DNA of 40,222 nucleotides, taken from assembly GCA_016870245.1 (NCBI GenBank), contig VGCA01000006.1, forward strand, positions 1-40,222, in the 5' to 3' direction. Position 1 is the stretch's first letter. Each line of letters begins with the position of its first letter. The position numbers and the translations under genes were made by a program. Below are positions 7,852 to 14,652 of the stretch, one piece after another. The notes under the pieces were generated by a model. That model did no database searches, was not told where the DNA came from, and worked only from the letters and a program-made list of their open reading frames with translations. Source of the DNA: Actinomycetota bacterium. Lineage in GTDB: Bacteria; Actinomycetota; Acidimicrobiia; IMCC26256; PALSA-555.

Positions 7852-8956
7852 GAGCAGGCCGGTACGCCTCGAGCGCCGGGATCACCTCCGTGCCCAGCAG
7901 CTCGATGCTGCGCATCACCGCCTCGTGCGGCAGCTTGCCGAACTGGACGTAGCAGAGCAGCTGGTCGACGCCGAGGTCGGCGTAGCGCTGCATCTTCTCG
8001 ATGCATCGGTCCACGTCACCGACGATGATCATGTCCTGGTCGTTGTACTCCTCGACCGGCCGGTAGAGCATCGGAAAGGTCTCGGCGATCTTGTCGGGCT
8101 CGGGCATCAGCGCGTCCCACTCCCACCGCAGGATGAAGTCGACGAGGCCCTTGTACCACCAGTCGACCGCGTCCCAGATGCCGTTGTCGACGGCGTCGTC
8201 CATCGAGTCGGCGCAGTGCACGAGCGTGTAGCCCGCGACCTTGTTGGTGGTGACCCGGGTGAGCGGCGTCGGGTCCGCGGCCGCCGCCCGGTACGCCTCG
8301 ATGTCGCCCTGCGTCGCCTGGAGCGGCCGCGCCGGGCTGAACGACAGCATCCCGAGCCCGCGTGCACCGGCCTGACGGGCCGACTCGGCGCTCGTGCACG
8401 CCATCCAGACCGGCGGGTGCGGGTCCTGGAACGGCTTCGGCGTGACCATGCGCTCAGGGAAGTCGAGGAATTCGCTGTGCTCCTCGTAGTACCGCTCCTC
8501 CCACATCCGCACGACGGTCTCACAGGCGGCGAACATCTCCACCCGGCTGCGCTCGCGGTCGACGCCGAACGCCTGCTGCTCCATCGGCGTCGATCGCCCG
8601 ATCCCCCACTCGACCCGGCCACCCGAGAGCACGTCGACGGTCGCGACCTTCTCGGCGATCCGCGCGGGATGGATGAAGCCGTGCGGGGTGAGGGTGACAC
8701 CGAAGCCGAGTCGGATCCGCTCGGTGATCTGGCTGAGCGCGCCGAGCACGACCTCCGAGGCCGGGCAGTGCGACCGGTTCTCCCGGAAGTGGTGCTCGAC
8801 CAGCCACACGGTGTGGAACCCCACGCGATCCGCGAGGCGGATCTGCTCCAGCGCGTCGCGGTAGGCGTGCTGCTCGGCCTCCCGTTGGTCGTACGGATGC
8901 GGCCGATCGCTCCAGGGGTACGGGGCATCGATCTCGTAGAGCAGGTCCAGCTTCAT
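7847..8956 (-). CDS. LLM-class flavin-dependent oxidoreductase (luciferase-like monooxygenase)
   Basis: A 369-residue TIM-barrel flavin enzyme, ATG at 8956. Family marks: WLVEHHFREN (51-60, the His pair near the active site of luciferase alpha-like proteins), GFGVTLTPHGFIHPARIAEKVATVD in the 90-120 region, and VEWGIGRST. The length and the C-terminal segment match the alkanal monooxygenase-like group, which uses FMNH2 or F420H2 with O2 to oxidise aldehydes, alkanes or similar compounds; the cofactor cannot be decided here. The start is preceded by CAGCAT and six bases, a leaderless arrangement, with no Shine-Dalgarno. It is convergent with the SDR at 6992-7840 and a single gene. Substrate unknown. 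Confidence 0.9.
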   Translation of the reverse strand: MKLDLLYEIDAPYPWSDRPHPYDQREAEQHAYRDALEQIRLADRVGFHTVWLVEHHFRENRSHCPASEVVLGALSQITERIRLGFGVTLTPHGFIHPARIAEKVATVDVLSGGRVEWGIGRSTPMEQQAFGVDRERSRVEMFAACETVVRMWEERYYEEHSEFLDFPERMVTPKPFQDPHPPVWMACTSAESARQAGARGLGMLSFSPARPLQATQGDIEAYRAAAADPTPLTRVTTNKVAGYTLVHCADSMDDAVDNGIWDAVDWWYKGLVDFILRWEWDALMPEPDKIAETFPMLYRPVEEYNDQDMIIVGDVDRCIEKMQRYADLGVDQLLCYVQFGKLPHEAVMRSIELLGTEVIPALEAYRPAR

Positions 8957-8962
8957 CGGGGG

Positions 8963-8968
8963 ATGCTG
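8963..8968 (-). promoter_or_regulatory. -10-like hexamer CAGCAT (minus), leaderless start at 8956
   Basis: Read on the minus strand, CAGCAT is followed by CCCCCG and then ATG 8956. The spacing of six is the same as at five other plus- and minus-strand genes in this window. Confidence 0.4.
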
Positions 8969-9092
8969 GCATCCCTGCGGACGCGGTGCCACCACGGTTC
9001 TCGGCGGCGTCGTCGCGGTCGACGCTGTCCCTGCCCCCACGTCCGGTTCGCAAGCGGCACCGCCGCGACCGGTCCGGGGCAGGGAGCAGGCC

Positions 9093-9776
9093 ATGCACAC
9101 CGAACCGCAGCGACCCTCCGCCCGCGCCACGGCGTGGGGCGGCATCGCGTTCGCCATCCTGTACGTCGCCGGGGTGATGACGATGTTCGCCGGGACGCCG
9201 GACGACACCAACATCGACCGACCGGCGAGGTACACCGCCGACTGGGTGAAGTACTACGCCGACAGCGGGAACCGCACGACGGCACTGATCGGCGCCTATC
9301 TGCTCGTCGCGGCGGGCATCGCCGCGGTGGTGTTCGGTGCCCACCTGCGCGAGCGGCTCGGCGCCGCCGGTGCAGGCGGCAGCGGGCGGATCGCCTTCGC
9401 CGGAACGATCATGCTGGGGACGCTCACGATCGTGGCCGCCGTGGCCGTCGCGTGGATCCCGGGCGCGGTCGCGTTCGGCGACGTCCCCGCACCGCAGGGT
9501 GAGCTCGCGGGCTTCGCCGCCCAGCTCGGCTTCGGCGCGCTCCTCGTGGGCGGCGGCATGACGGGCGCGCTGGTGCTGATGGCTGCCGGCATCGGCTCGA
9601 TCCGCACCGGGGCGCTCCCGAAGTGGCTGGCGTGGGCCGGCATCGTGGTCGCCGTGATCGTCGGCGCGCTCGGCGCGTTCTTCGTGCCGATGCTGCTGCT
9701 CGTGCTGTGGATGCTCGTCGCCGGGATCGTCGGCCTGCGGCGGCCGTTCGCCGGCGAGGCCGCCACCGCCGCCTGA
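9093..9776 (+). CDS. Six-pass membrane protein of unknown function
   Basis: A 227-residue hydrophobic protein starting at ATG 9093 with a GGGAG ribosome-binding site at 9081-9085. Membrane segments are visible at about 14-33, 62-83, 100-122, 145-168, 178-192 and 195-214, with a polar loop (34-61, rich in Asp, Arg and Tyr) between the first two. The N-terminus is short and hydrophilic and there is no cleavable signal peptide. I do not recognise the family; the pattern resembles small actinobacterial integral proteins of the DUF4386-like kind, but I cannot confirm that. It lies between an LLM oxidoreductase (divergent) and an acetoacetate-decarboxylase-like gene (convergent), and neither suggests a job for it. 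The 135-base upstream gap holds no further gene. Confidence 0.8.
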   Translation: MHTEPQRPSARATAWGGIAFAILYVAGVMTMFAGTPDDTNIDRPARYTADWVKYYADSGNRTTALIGAYLLVAAGIAAVVFGAHLRERLGAAGAGGSGRIAFAGTIMLGTLTIVAAVAVAWIPGAVAFGDVPAPQGELAGFAAQLGFGALLVGGGMTGALVLMAAGIGSIRTGALPKWLAWAGIVVAVIVGALGAFFVPMLLLVLWMLVAGIVGLRRPFAGEAATAA

Positions 9777-9807
9777 CCGGCCACCCGGACTGGTGGCGTC
9801 GGGTCAG
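9773..9807. terminator. Bidirectional hairpin containing both stop codons
   Basis: A two-part stem: CTGACC (9773-9778) pairs with GGTCAG (9802-9807), and inside it GCCACC (9780-9785) pairs with GGTGGC (9792-9797) around a six-base loop. The outer arms contain the TGA of the membrane protein and the TGA (as TCA) of the minus-strand gene. There is no T-run, as is common in GC-rich actinobacteria. Confidence 0.5.
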
Positions 9808-10607
9808 CCGCCCGACGTCACCAGGCTGGGGCCGCCCATCCCGCGGGGGCCGCCGCGCTCGCCCGGCCACCGCGACCCGCCGATGGTGTCGGCGTAGGGC
9901 CAGAACGCGATCGGGTCGAGCGGGCCTTCGAGCACGATCTCGCGGTCCTTGAAGATCGGCGTGACCAGGCGGGCCGACAGCTGCTCGCGCATCGGCAGCA
10001 GCTCGGTGTAGGGGTCCCACGGGCTGTCGCGCAGGACGAGGTCGCCGTCGACGATCTCCTCGTAGGCCGTGTCGAGCACGTTGGTGACGCGTACGACGCG
10101 CGGCGGGAAGTCGTACTCCTTCTCGACGCCGCCCACGGCGCGGGAGACCTTGATCCACCACTCGTGCTCGGTGTGCTCGCCGCCGGGGTCGGGCGCCGGA
10201 CCGGTCACCCGGCCGGTGAACTCCATGAACGTGTAGCCCTGGTGGGTGCAGCGCGCGGTGACGGTGTCCCCGAGGCGGAAGTAGCGGATCGAGCACGGGA
10301 ACTTGGGCTGCCCGTTGGTCTCGCGGCTGATGAAGATCGCGGCTTCCTGGTCGATGCCGAGACCCAGGCTGTAGAAGCCTTCCCGGCCGTCGTAGTCGGC
10401 CTCGACCTTCGTCGAGACGCCGTACTCCGGCTCCCCGTTGATCGGCACGTTGTAGACGTTGACGTGCACGTGCGGGTTGCGGCCGGGGGTGATGCCGGGT
10501 GGCAGCAGGTCGGCGATCCTGTCGGGATCGGTGCGGTACACGATCTTGAGCAGGGGCCATCCGCCGATCTCGGCCGGGCGGATCAGGGGTGCGGTGGTGT
10601 CGGTCAT
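9804..10607 (-). CDS. Acetoacetate decarboxylase-superfamily protein
   Basis: A 267-residue protein, ATG 10607. The block SRETNGQPKFP (94-104) matches the acetoacetate decarboxylase active-site region, where a lysine after G-x-P forms a Schiff base with the substrate; Lys102 is in that place and Glu96 precedes it. DLLPPGITPG (33-42) near the N-terminus is also typical. The superfamily contains true decarboxylases as well as aldolase-dehydratases and uncharacterised clades; homologues of this length in actinobacteria have mostly unknown substrates. The C-terminus is rich in Gly, Arg and Trp. The start follows TACGGT and seven bases, so the mRNA is probably leaderless. It is divergent from the two small genes at 10716-11525, with only about 108 bases between. 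Confidence 0.85.
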   Translation of the reverse strand: MTDTTAPLIRPAEIGGWPLLKIVYRTDPDRIADLLPPGITPGRNPHVHVNVYNVPINGEPEYGVSTKVEADYDGREGFYSLGLGIDQEAAIFISRETNGQPKFPCSIRYFRLGDTVTARCTHQGYTFMEFTGRVTGPAPDPGGEHTEHEWWIKVSRAVGGVEKEYDFPPRVVRVTNVLDTAYEEIVDGDLVLRDSPWDPYTELLPMREQLSARLVTPIFKDREIVLEGPLDPIAFWPYADTIGGSRWPGERGGPRGMGGPSLVTSGG

Positions 10608-10614
10608 GGGCCGA

Positions 10615-10620
10615 ACCGTA
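10615..10620 (-). promoter_or_regulatory. -10-like hexamer TACGGT (minus), leaderless start at 10607
   Basis: On the minus strand TACGGT is followed by TCGGCCC and ATG 10607. No Shine-Dalgarno precedes the start. Confidence 0.45.
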
Positions 10621-10679
10621 TCCCACACCGGATTCCGCCCGAACCGGACGCCCCCCTTTCGCCGGCCCGGAAATGTCCG

Positions 10680-10685
10680 TACGCT
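10680..10685 (+). promoter_or_regulatory. -10-like hexamer TACGCT for the 10716 gene pair
   Basis: TACGCT here would give a transcript starting near 10692 with a leader of about 23 bases that carries the ribosome-binding site AGGAG at 10706-10710, five bases before ATG 10716. Unlike many neighbours, this unit is leadered. Confidence 0.4.
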
Positions 10686-10715
10686 GCCCGGCAACCCCCG
10701 ACGACAGGAGCAGCC

Positions 10716-11120
10716 ATGGGTTTGTTCAAGGGCATGAAGGACATGAAGGACATGGTCGCGGCCGCGCCCGACATGCTGGACCAGGCTGCGCAGATGCAGG
10801 CCCAGGCCGCGCAGATGCAGGCGGCCAACGCGGGCGCGATGGGCGCGGTCGCCGGGATGCAGCAGGGCGCCGCCGCGGTCGACCCCGCCCTCCTCGAGCC
10901 GATCGACGGCATCTCGCTCGAGCGCTACGCCCAGCTCTCGAAGTCGATCGGCACCCGGCAGCTCACGACCGAGGCCCAGACCATCGAGTTCCTGGAGAGC
11001 CAGGGCCACACGCACGAGCAGTGGACCGCCGCCTGGGAGGGCTGGAACGCGCGCATGAAGCAGGACATGGCGCTGTCGGGCTACTTCAGCCAGCTGTTCA
11101 ACTCGACCGCCCCGCTGTAG
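10716..11120 (+). CDS. Small Met/Ala/Gln-rich protein of unknown function, first of a pair
   Basis: 134 residues, ATG 10716 with AGGAG five bases upstream. The first third (MGLFKGMKDMKDMV, then repeated AAQMQAQ blocks to about residue 55) should form an Ala/Met/Gln-rich amphipathic helix. The rest (LLEPIDGISLERYAQLSK, then FLESQGHTHEQWTAAWEGW) looks like a small helical domain. There is no signal peptide or membrane segment. The protein that follows, 12 bases downstream, begins with the same pattern (MGFFKDLK), so the two probably arose by N-terminal duplication or share a partner. I do not recognise either family with certainty. DNA under MKDMKDM repeats the 9-mer aaggacatg. Function unknown; a role at a membrane surface or in an assembly is only a guess from the amphipathic start. 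Confidence 0.82.
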   Translation: MGLFKGMKDMKDMVAAAPDMLDQAAQMQAQAAQMQAANAGAMGAVAGMQQGAAAVDPALLEPIDGISLERYAQLSKSIGTRQLTTEAQTIEFLESQGHTHEQWTAAWEGWNARMKQDMALSGYFSQLFNSTAPL

Positions 11121-11132
11121 ACCTCCCCGGCC

Positions 11133-11525
11133 ATGGGCTTCTTCAAGGACCTGAAGCGGACCTACGACAAGTCCAAGGACCTGCAGGACTCGATGCCGCC
11201 GGTCAAGGACCAGATGGCCGCCGGCCTCGCGAGCATGAAGGCGGTGAACGCCTCCATGGCCCAGATGAACGCCGCCCTCGACCCGACGGCCCCGTCGACC
11301 ACGGTCGACGCCACGGTGGTGTCGGTGCGGAGCGCCGGCGCGGAGATCAACCTCCAGCCCGTGTTCGTCATCGACCTGCTGGTCCCCTCGGCGACGGGCG
11401 CCACCTACCCCGTGTCGCTCACCCAGGTGGTGCCCCACGCGGCGATCCCCCGGGTCCAGCCCGGCGCGACGGTCCCCGTGCGGGTGCGGATCGACGACCC
11501 CCAGGCGGTGTTCCTCATCGTGTGA
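11133..11525 (+). CDS. Small protein with helical N-terminus and beta domain, second of a pair
   Basis: 130 residues, ATG 11133, 12 bases after the previous stop. Residues 1-50 are helical and charged or Met-rich (MGFFKDLKRTYDKSKDL, then KAVNASMAQMNAAL). Residues 55-130 are a run of beta strands (TTVDATVVSVRSAGAEIN, VFVIDLLV, YPVSLTQVVP, VPVRVRID), ending in DPQAVFLIV. Comparable beta domains occur in actinobacterial hypothetical proteins as a small barrel. It shares its opening MG(L/F)FK(G/D)(M/L)K with the upstream gene, and a strong hairpin (11547-11580) closes the two-gene unit. No enzyme motif is visible. The conserved N-terminal start could be a common docking helix (inference). Confidence 0.82.
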   Translation: MGFFKDLKRTYDKSKDLQDSMPPVKDQMAAGLASMKAVNASMAQMNAALDPTAPSTTVDATVVSVRSAGAEINLQPVFVIDLLVPSATGATYPVSLTQVVPHAAIPRVQPGATVPVRVRIDDPQAVFLIV

Positions 11526-11546
11526 CCGGGCCGGGTGGGACCAGCG

Positions 11547-11580
11547 CGATGGAGGCGGCCCGGGTGGGCCGCCTCCATCG
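11547..11580 (+). terminator. Perfect 15-bp hairpin terminator after the small-gene pair
   Basis: The 15-base arm 11547-11561 (CGATGGAGGCGGCCC) pairs perfectly with 11566-11580 around a GGGT loop. It begins 21 bases after the stop. No T-tract follows, as is usual for GC-rich terminators. Confidence 0.7.
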
Positions 11581-11680
11581 TCTGCAGTGGTGCCCCTGCC
11601 GGGTGCCCCGCTCAGGTCTCGCCGGCGCCGGTTCCCCGTCGACGACCGCTGCGCGGAGTATGAACCCCCAGGGGGCCGCC

Positions 11681-11686
11681 TAGGGT
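11681..11686 (+). promoter_or_regulatory. -10-like hexamer TAGGGT before a leaderless GTG at 11693
   Basis: TAGGGT is followed by CGCACT and GTG 11693, the same spacing as at 13039, 14653 and 24198. It would serve the mini-ORF 11693-11767 and, through it, the beta-propeller gene. Confidence 0.45.
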
Positions 11687-11692
11687 CGCACT

Positions 11693-11755
11693 GTGACCGC
11701 GGCGACACGCGATGTGACCAGGGCGACACTCCGGGTGACCCGCGACACACCGGCG
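11693..11755 (+). repeat. Three imperfect 21-bp tandem repeats
   Basis: Units at 11693-11713, 11714-11734 and 11735-11755, each opening with GTGACC; the first two share GTGACC(C/A)(N)GGCGACAC. They lie between a promoter-like hexamer and the beta-propeller gene. Confidence 0.6.
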
Positions 11756-11767
11756 TCGCGGCGGTGA
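11693..11767 (+). CDS. Possible 24-residue leader peptide built of 7-residue repeats
   Basis: A GTG-initiated frame of 24 codons reads VTAATRD, VTRATLR, VTRDTPA, SRR, then TGA. It is made of three imperfect 21-bp repeats, sits exactly six bases after TAGGGT, and its stop overlaps the GTG of the next gene (GTGA at 11764-11767), which is an ideal coupling arrangement. This may be a real leaderless leader peptide. Alternatively, the repeats may be protein-binding sites spaced two helical turns apart that happen to be open. Only its position and the repeat periodicity support it. Confidence 0.35.
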   Translation: MTAATRDVTRATLRVTRDTPASRR

Positions 11768-13029
11768 GCGCGCCCGGGTACTGGTCTTCGCCCTGGCCCG
11801 GCGAGGACGGCGGTCCCCACCGGCCGGGGCGGCCCCCGGCCGGCGCTCGGGAGCCCCGACTCACCGCCGCGCCCGTCGAGGTCACGTCGCGCGACGCGGT
11901 GGCGGCGACGATGGTCGTGCTGCGCGAGCCCGGCGAGGTGTACCTGCTCGGGCACACGTTCGGCCCGGACGCCACCGCGTGGGTGGAGCGGATCGACCCG
12001 GTCACGCTCGCACCGCTCGCCCGCTCGGTCGACCTGCCCGGGGGCCCCGCCTGGCCGGGGGGCATCGCCGCGCACGCGAACGGATCCCTGCACGTGGTGT
12101 TCGGCAACCACGTCCACCGGCTCGATCCCGGGCTGACGGTGCAGGCCTCGGCCCGGCTCCCCCGGCACCGTCCGTACAACAGCTTCGTGGTGCTGCCCGA
12201 CGGTCACCTCGTGACCAAGGACTTCGGGGGGCGCCTACCGGGTGACGCCGGGGCCCCGGTCGACGAGCCGGCCGAGCTCGTCGTGCTCCGGCCCGACTCG
12301 CTCGCGGTGGTGGCCCGGGCGGCCGCGCCCGAGCCGTCGGTGGCCCGGATCTCGGCGCTCGACGACACCGTGTACGTGGTGGGCACGAGCGGGCTCCACC
12401 GGTTCGCGTGGGACGGCGCCCGCCTCCGCCACGACCGCGACTTCACGCCCGTCTACCGCACGCAGCCCGGACAGACCTACGGGTGGGACGCGACCCTCGC
12501 GCTCGGCGCCGCGTGGTTCCTCGACGACGGTGAGGGAAGCGAGCGGTTCGCCGGGTCGTTCCGGGGCCTCGGCGTCTCGTCGGCGCCGCTCCACCTCGTG
12601 CGGGTGGGCCTCGACGACGGCGCCGTGTCGCTCACCGAGGTGTGCGGCCGCCCGGGAGGGTTGATCGCCAACCCGCCCGTGGTCGACGAGGCCCGGCGGA
12701 TCGTCGTGGGCTACGACAGCGCCAACGCGGTGCTCGCGGCCTTCACCGTCGACGCCGACGGCGCCACCCACCCACGGTGGACTCGGACCCAGGACCACGC
12801 CTGCCATCCCCTCCTGCTGCCCGCCTCCGGCGCGCTCGTCACCGACGACCACGACCCCGACCGCGGCGCGGATCAGGTGGTGGTCCTCGACATCGAGACG
12901 GGTGACGAGCGACTGCGGGTCGACAGCGGGAGCCCGTGGCAGTCGGTCCTGTTTCCCGCCGTGGGCTTCTCCGACGACGTCTACCTCTGCTCGTTCACCA
13001 CGCTCACCCGGGTGGCCGCGCGCAGATAG
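11764..13029 (+). CDS. Beta-propeller-like protein of unknown function
   Basis: About 421 residues from GTG 11764, which overlaps the stop of the preceding mini-ORF. The sequence is a succession of short beta strands in a repeating pattern (for example GSLHVVFGNHVHRLDPGL, then GHLVTKDFGG, DTVYVVGTSGLHRF and a late DQVVVLDIETGDERLRV), typical of PQQ/SMP-30-like propellers in which each blade reports a value about an entity. No secretion signal or catalytic set is apparent, and the first 35 residues are Pro/Gly-rich and probably disordered. An in-frame upstream extension exists but lacks a sensible start. The gene ends ten bases before ATG 13039, and that gene's promoter hexamer overlaps this stop codon. 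The role is not known; a sugar/quinone-binding or sensor function is only a family possibility. Confidence 0.75.
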   Translation: MSAPGYWSSPWPGEDGGPHRPGRPPAGAREPRLTAAPVEVTSRDAVAATMVVLREPGEVYLLGHTFGPDATAWVERIDPVTLAPLARSVDLPGGPAWPGGIAAHANGSLHVVFGNHVHRLDPGLTVQASARLPRHRPYNSFVVLPDGHLVTKDFGGRLPGDAGAPVDEPAELVVLRPDSLAVVARAAAPEPSVARISALDDTVYVVGTSGLHRFAWDGARLRHDRDFTPVYRTQPGQTYGWDATLALGAAWFLDDGEGSERFAGSFRGLGVSSAPLHLVRVGLDDGAVSLTEVCGRPGGLIANPPVVDEARRIVVGYDSANAVLAAFTVDADGATHPRWTRTQDHACHPLLLPASGALVTDDHDPDRGADQVVVLDIETGDERLRVDSGSPWQSVLFPAVGFSDDVYLCSFTTLTRVAARR

Positions 13030-13032
13030 CGT
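13027..13032 (+). promoter_or_regulatory. -10-like hexamer TAGCGT, leaderless start at 13039
   Basis: TAGCGT (its TAG is the stop codon of the previous gene) is followed by GGTCCC and ATG 13039, with no Shine-Dalgarno in between. Confidence 0.5.
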
Positions 13033-13038
13033 GGTCCC

Positions 13039-13986
13039 ATGGAACTCCACTCCGGCGATGTCGCCGTCGTCACCGGTGCCGCGAGCGGCATCGGCCTCGC
13101 ACTCGCCGAACGCTTCGCCCGGGCCGGGATGCACGTGGTGGCCGCCGACGTCGACGACGCCGCCCTCGCCGCGGTCGCGCCGGCGCTCGCCGCGCACGGC
13201 GTCGACGTCCTCACCCAGACGGTCGACGTGCGCGACGCCGCCGCGGTCGACGGGCTCGCCACCGCGACGCTCGAGCGCTTCGGCGCGGTGCACGTGGTGT
13301 GCAACAACGCCGGCGTCTCGTCGCGGGCCGATCCGTGGGCCGGTCCGCTGGAGGTGTGGCGCTGGGTCCTCGACGTCAACGTGCTCGGTGTGGTCCACGG
13401 CGTCCGGGCCTTCCTCCCCCACCTGTTCGCCGGTGGACGCGGCCACATCGTCAACACGGCGTCGATGGCCGGGCTCGCGCCGGGGGTGGGCGCCCCGTAC
13501 GACGCGTCGAAGCACGCGGTCGTCGCGCTCACCGAGGACCTCTACCTCGACCTCCAGGCCCAGCTCGCGCCGGTGGGCGTGAGCGTGCTGTGCCCGGGCT
13601 GGGTGCGCACCAACATCGTCGACGCCGACCGCAACTGGCCGGCCGAGCACGGGGAGGTCCCGGAGCGATCGGTCGTCACCGCCGCCATCGAGCACCACTT
13701 CCGCCGGGCGATCGCCGAGGGCATGACCCCCGCCGAGGTCGCCGACCGGGTGGCCGCCGCGATCGGCGAGGACCGGTTCTGGGTGCTCCCCGATCCCGAG
13801 TGGCTCGAGGTCGCCGCCGACCGCTGGGACACCATCCGCGCCGGCGCGAACCCGGCGCGGCCCGACCAGATCCCCGGCCTGCCCCCCACCAGCCGCCTGT
13901 TCGAGGACATCCTGGCCTCCCTCACCGGCCCGCCCGCCGACCCGCCCGCCGACCCGCCCGCCGACCCGCCCGCCGACCCGGCGTGA
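13039..13986 (+). CDS. SDR-family NAD(P)-dependent oxidoreductase with Pro-Ala-Asp tail
   Basis: A 315-residue classical SDR. Cofactor loop TGAASGIG (12-19), Asp37 for NAD preference, NNAG (89-92), Ser142, Tyr154 and Lys158. It is about 50 residues longer than a minimal SDR; the extension (240-315) includes LPPTSRLFEDILA and ends in the repeated tetrapeptide PPAD. Such extended SDRs near acyl-CoA genes often act on bulky hydroxy compounds, but the substrate is unknown. Transcription is predicted to start at the ATG itself. It is followed ten bases later by an alpha/beta hydrolase gene, and the pair looks co-transcribed. The repeat tail is likely to be non-structural and could vary in length between strains. 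Confidence 0.92.
   Translation: MELHSGDVAVVTGAASGIGLALAERFARAGMHVVAADVDDAALAAVAPALAAHGVDVLTQTVDVRDAAAVDGLATATLERFGAVHVVCNNAGVSSRADPWAGPLEVWRWVLDVNVLGVVHGVRAFLPHLFAGGRGHIVNTASMAGLAPGVGAPYDASKHAVVALTEDLYLDLQAQLAPVGVSVLCPGWVRTNIVDADRNWPAEHGEVPERSVVTAAIEHHFRRAIAEGMTPAEVADRVAAAIGEDRFWVLPDPEWLEVAADRWDTIRAGANPARPDQIPGLPPTSRLFEDILASLTGPPADPPADPPADPPADPA
13929..13980 (+). repeat. 12-bp tandem repeat, four copies, in the SDR 3' end
   Basis: Unit cccgcccgccga repeated four times (13929-13976) plus a 4-base remnant. It encodes PPAD in frame. Such an array is prone to slipped-strand length change. Confidence 0.9.
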
Positions 13987-13996
13987 GCGACCCCGG

Positions 13997-14620
13997 GTGA
14001 GCGACCCCCCGGGCCCCCACCTCACGCGCCGCGGTCTCGGCCGTCGGTCGCGCGCCGTCGTGCTCCTGCTCCACGGGGGCGCGGAAGCCGGGGCAGAGCC
14101 CGTCTCCCGTTGGGGAGGACCCCCGCTGCGGATGCTCCCGTTCGGCTGGGCGGTCCGCCGGCGGGACCGGCGGATCGCCGTGGTCCGGCTCCGCTACCGA
14201 CGGCGGGGGTGGAACGGCGACGCCGCCGACCCGGTCGCCGACGTGCGCTGGGCGCTGGCCGAGATCGAACGCCGCCGTCCCGGGCTGCCCGTCGTGCTGG
14301 TGGGTCACTCGATGGGCGGCCGGGCCGCCATCGCGGCGGCGGGCGACCCGCACGTGGTCGGCCTCGTGGCCCTGGCGCCGTGGATCCCGCCCTCCGACCC
14401 GGTGGACCAGCTCGCGGACCGGACCGTCGTCGTGGTGCACGGCACCGACGACGACCGCACGTCACCCGAGAACTCGGCCCGCTTCGTCGCCCGCATCCGG
14501 GGCGTCGCCCGCGACCCCCGCTGGGTGCCCGTCACCGGCGGCGACCACGCCATGCTCCGCCACGCCCGCCGCTGGCACCACCTCACCGCCGACGCCGTGA
14601 CCGCCATGCTCCCCCGGTGA
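13997..14620 (+). CDS. Alpha/beta-hydrolase fold protein
   Basis: 207 residues, GTG 13997, ten bases after the SDR stop. Strand then oxyanion region VVLLLHGG (21-28), nucleophile elbow GHSMGG (103-108, Ser105), acidic residue in HGTDDDRT (148-155) and His184 in GGDHAML, giving a complete Ser-Asp-His triad. Family role: hydrolysis of esters, thioesters or lactones in the cytoplasm. Residues 52-70 are very Arg-rich, so the protein may be basic. The DNA at the start repeats gtgagcgacccc (13984 and 13997), a small duplication of the junction that also offers an out-of-frame GTG. Its small size suggests a compact esterase without a cap domain. Physiological substrate unknown. Confidence 0.85.
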   Translation: MSDPPGPHLTRRGLGRRSRAVVLLLHGGAEAGAEPVSRWGGPPLRMLPFGWAVRRRDRRIAVVRLRYRRRGWNGDAADPVADVRWALAEIERRRPGLPVVLVGHSMGGRAAIAAAGDPHVVGLVALAPWIPPSDPVDQLADRTVVVVHGTDDDRTSPENSARFVARIRGVARDPRWVPVTGGDHAMLRHARRWHHLTADAVTAMLPR

Positions 14621-14640
14621 TGCGTCCCTCGACGGGGTCG

Positions 14641-14646
14641 TAGATT
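14641..14646 (+). promoter_or_regulatory. -10-like hexamer TAGATT, leaderless start at 14653
   Basis: TAGATT, then CATCCG, then ATG 14653. This is the best match in the window to the actinobacterial TANNNT plus six arrangement. Confidence 0.55.
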
Positions 14647-14652
14647 CATCCG

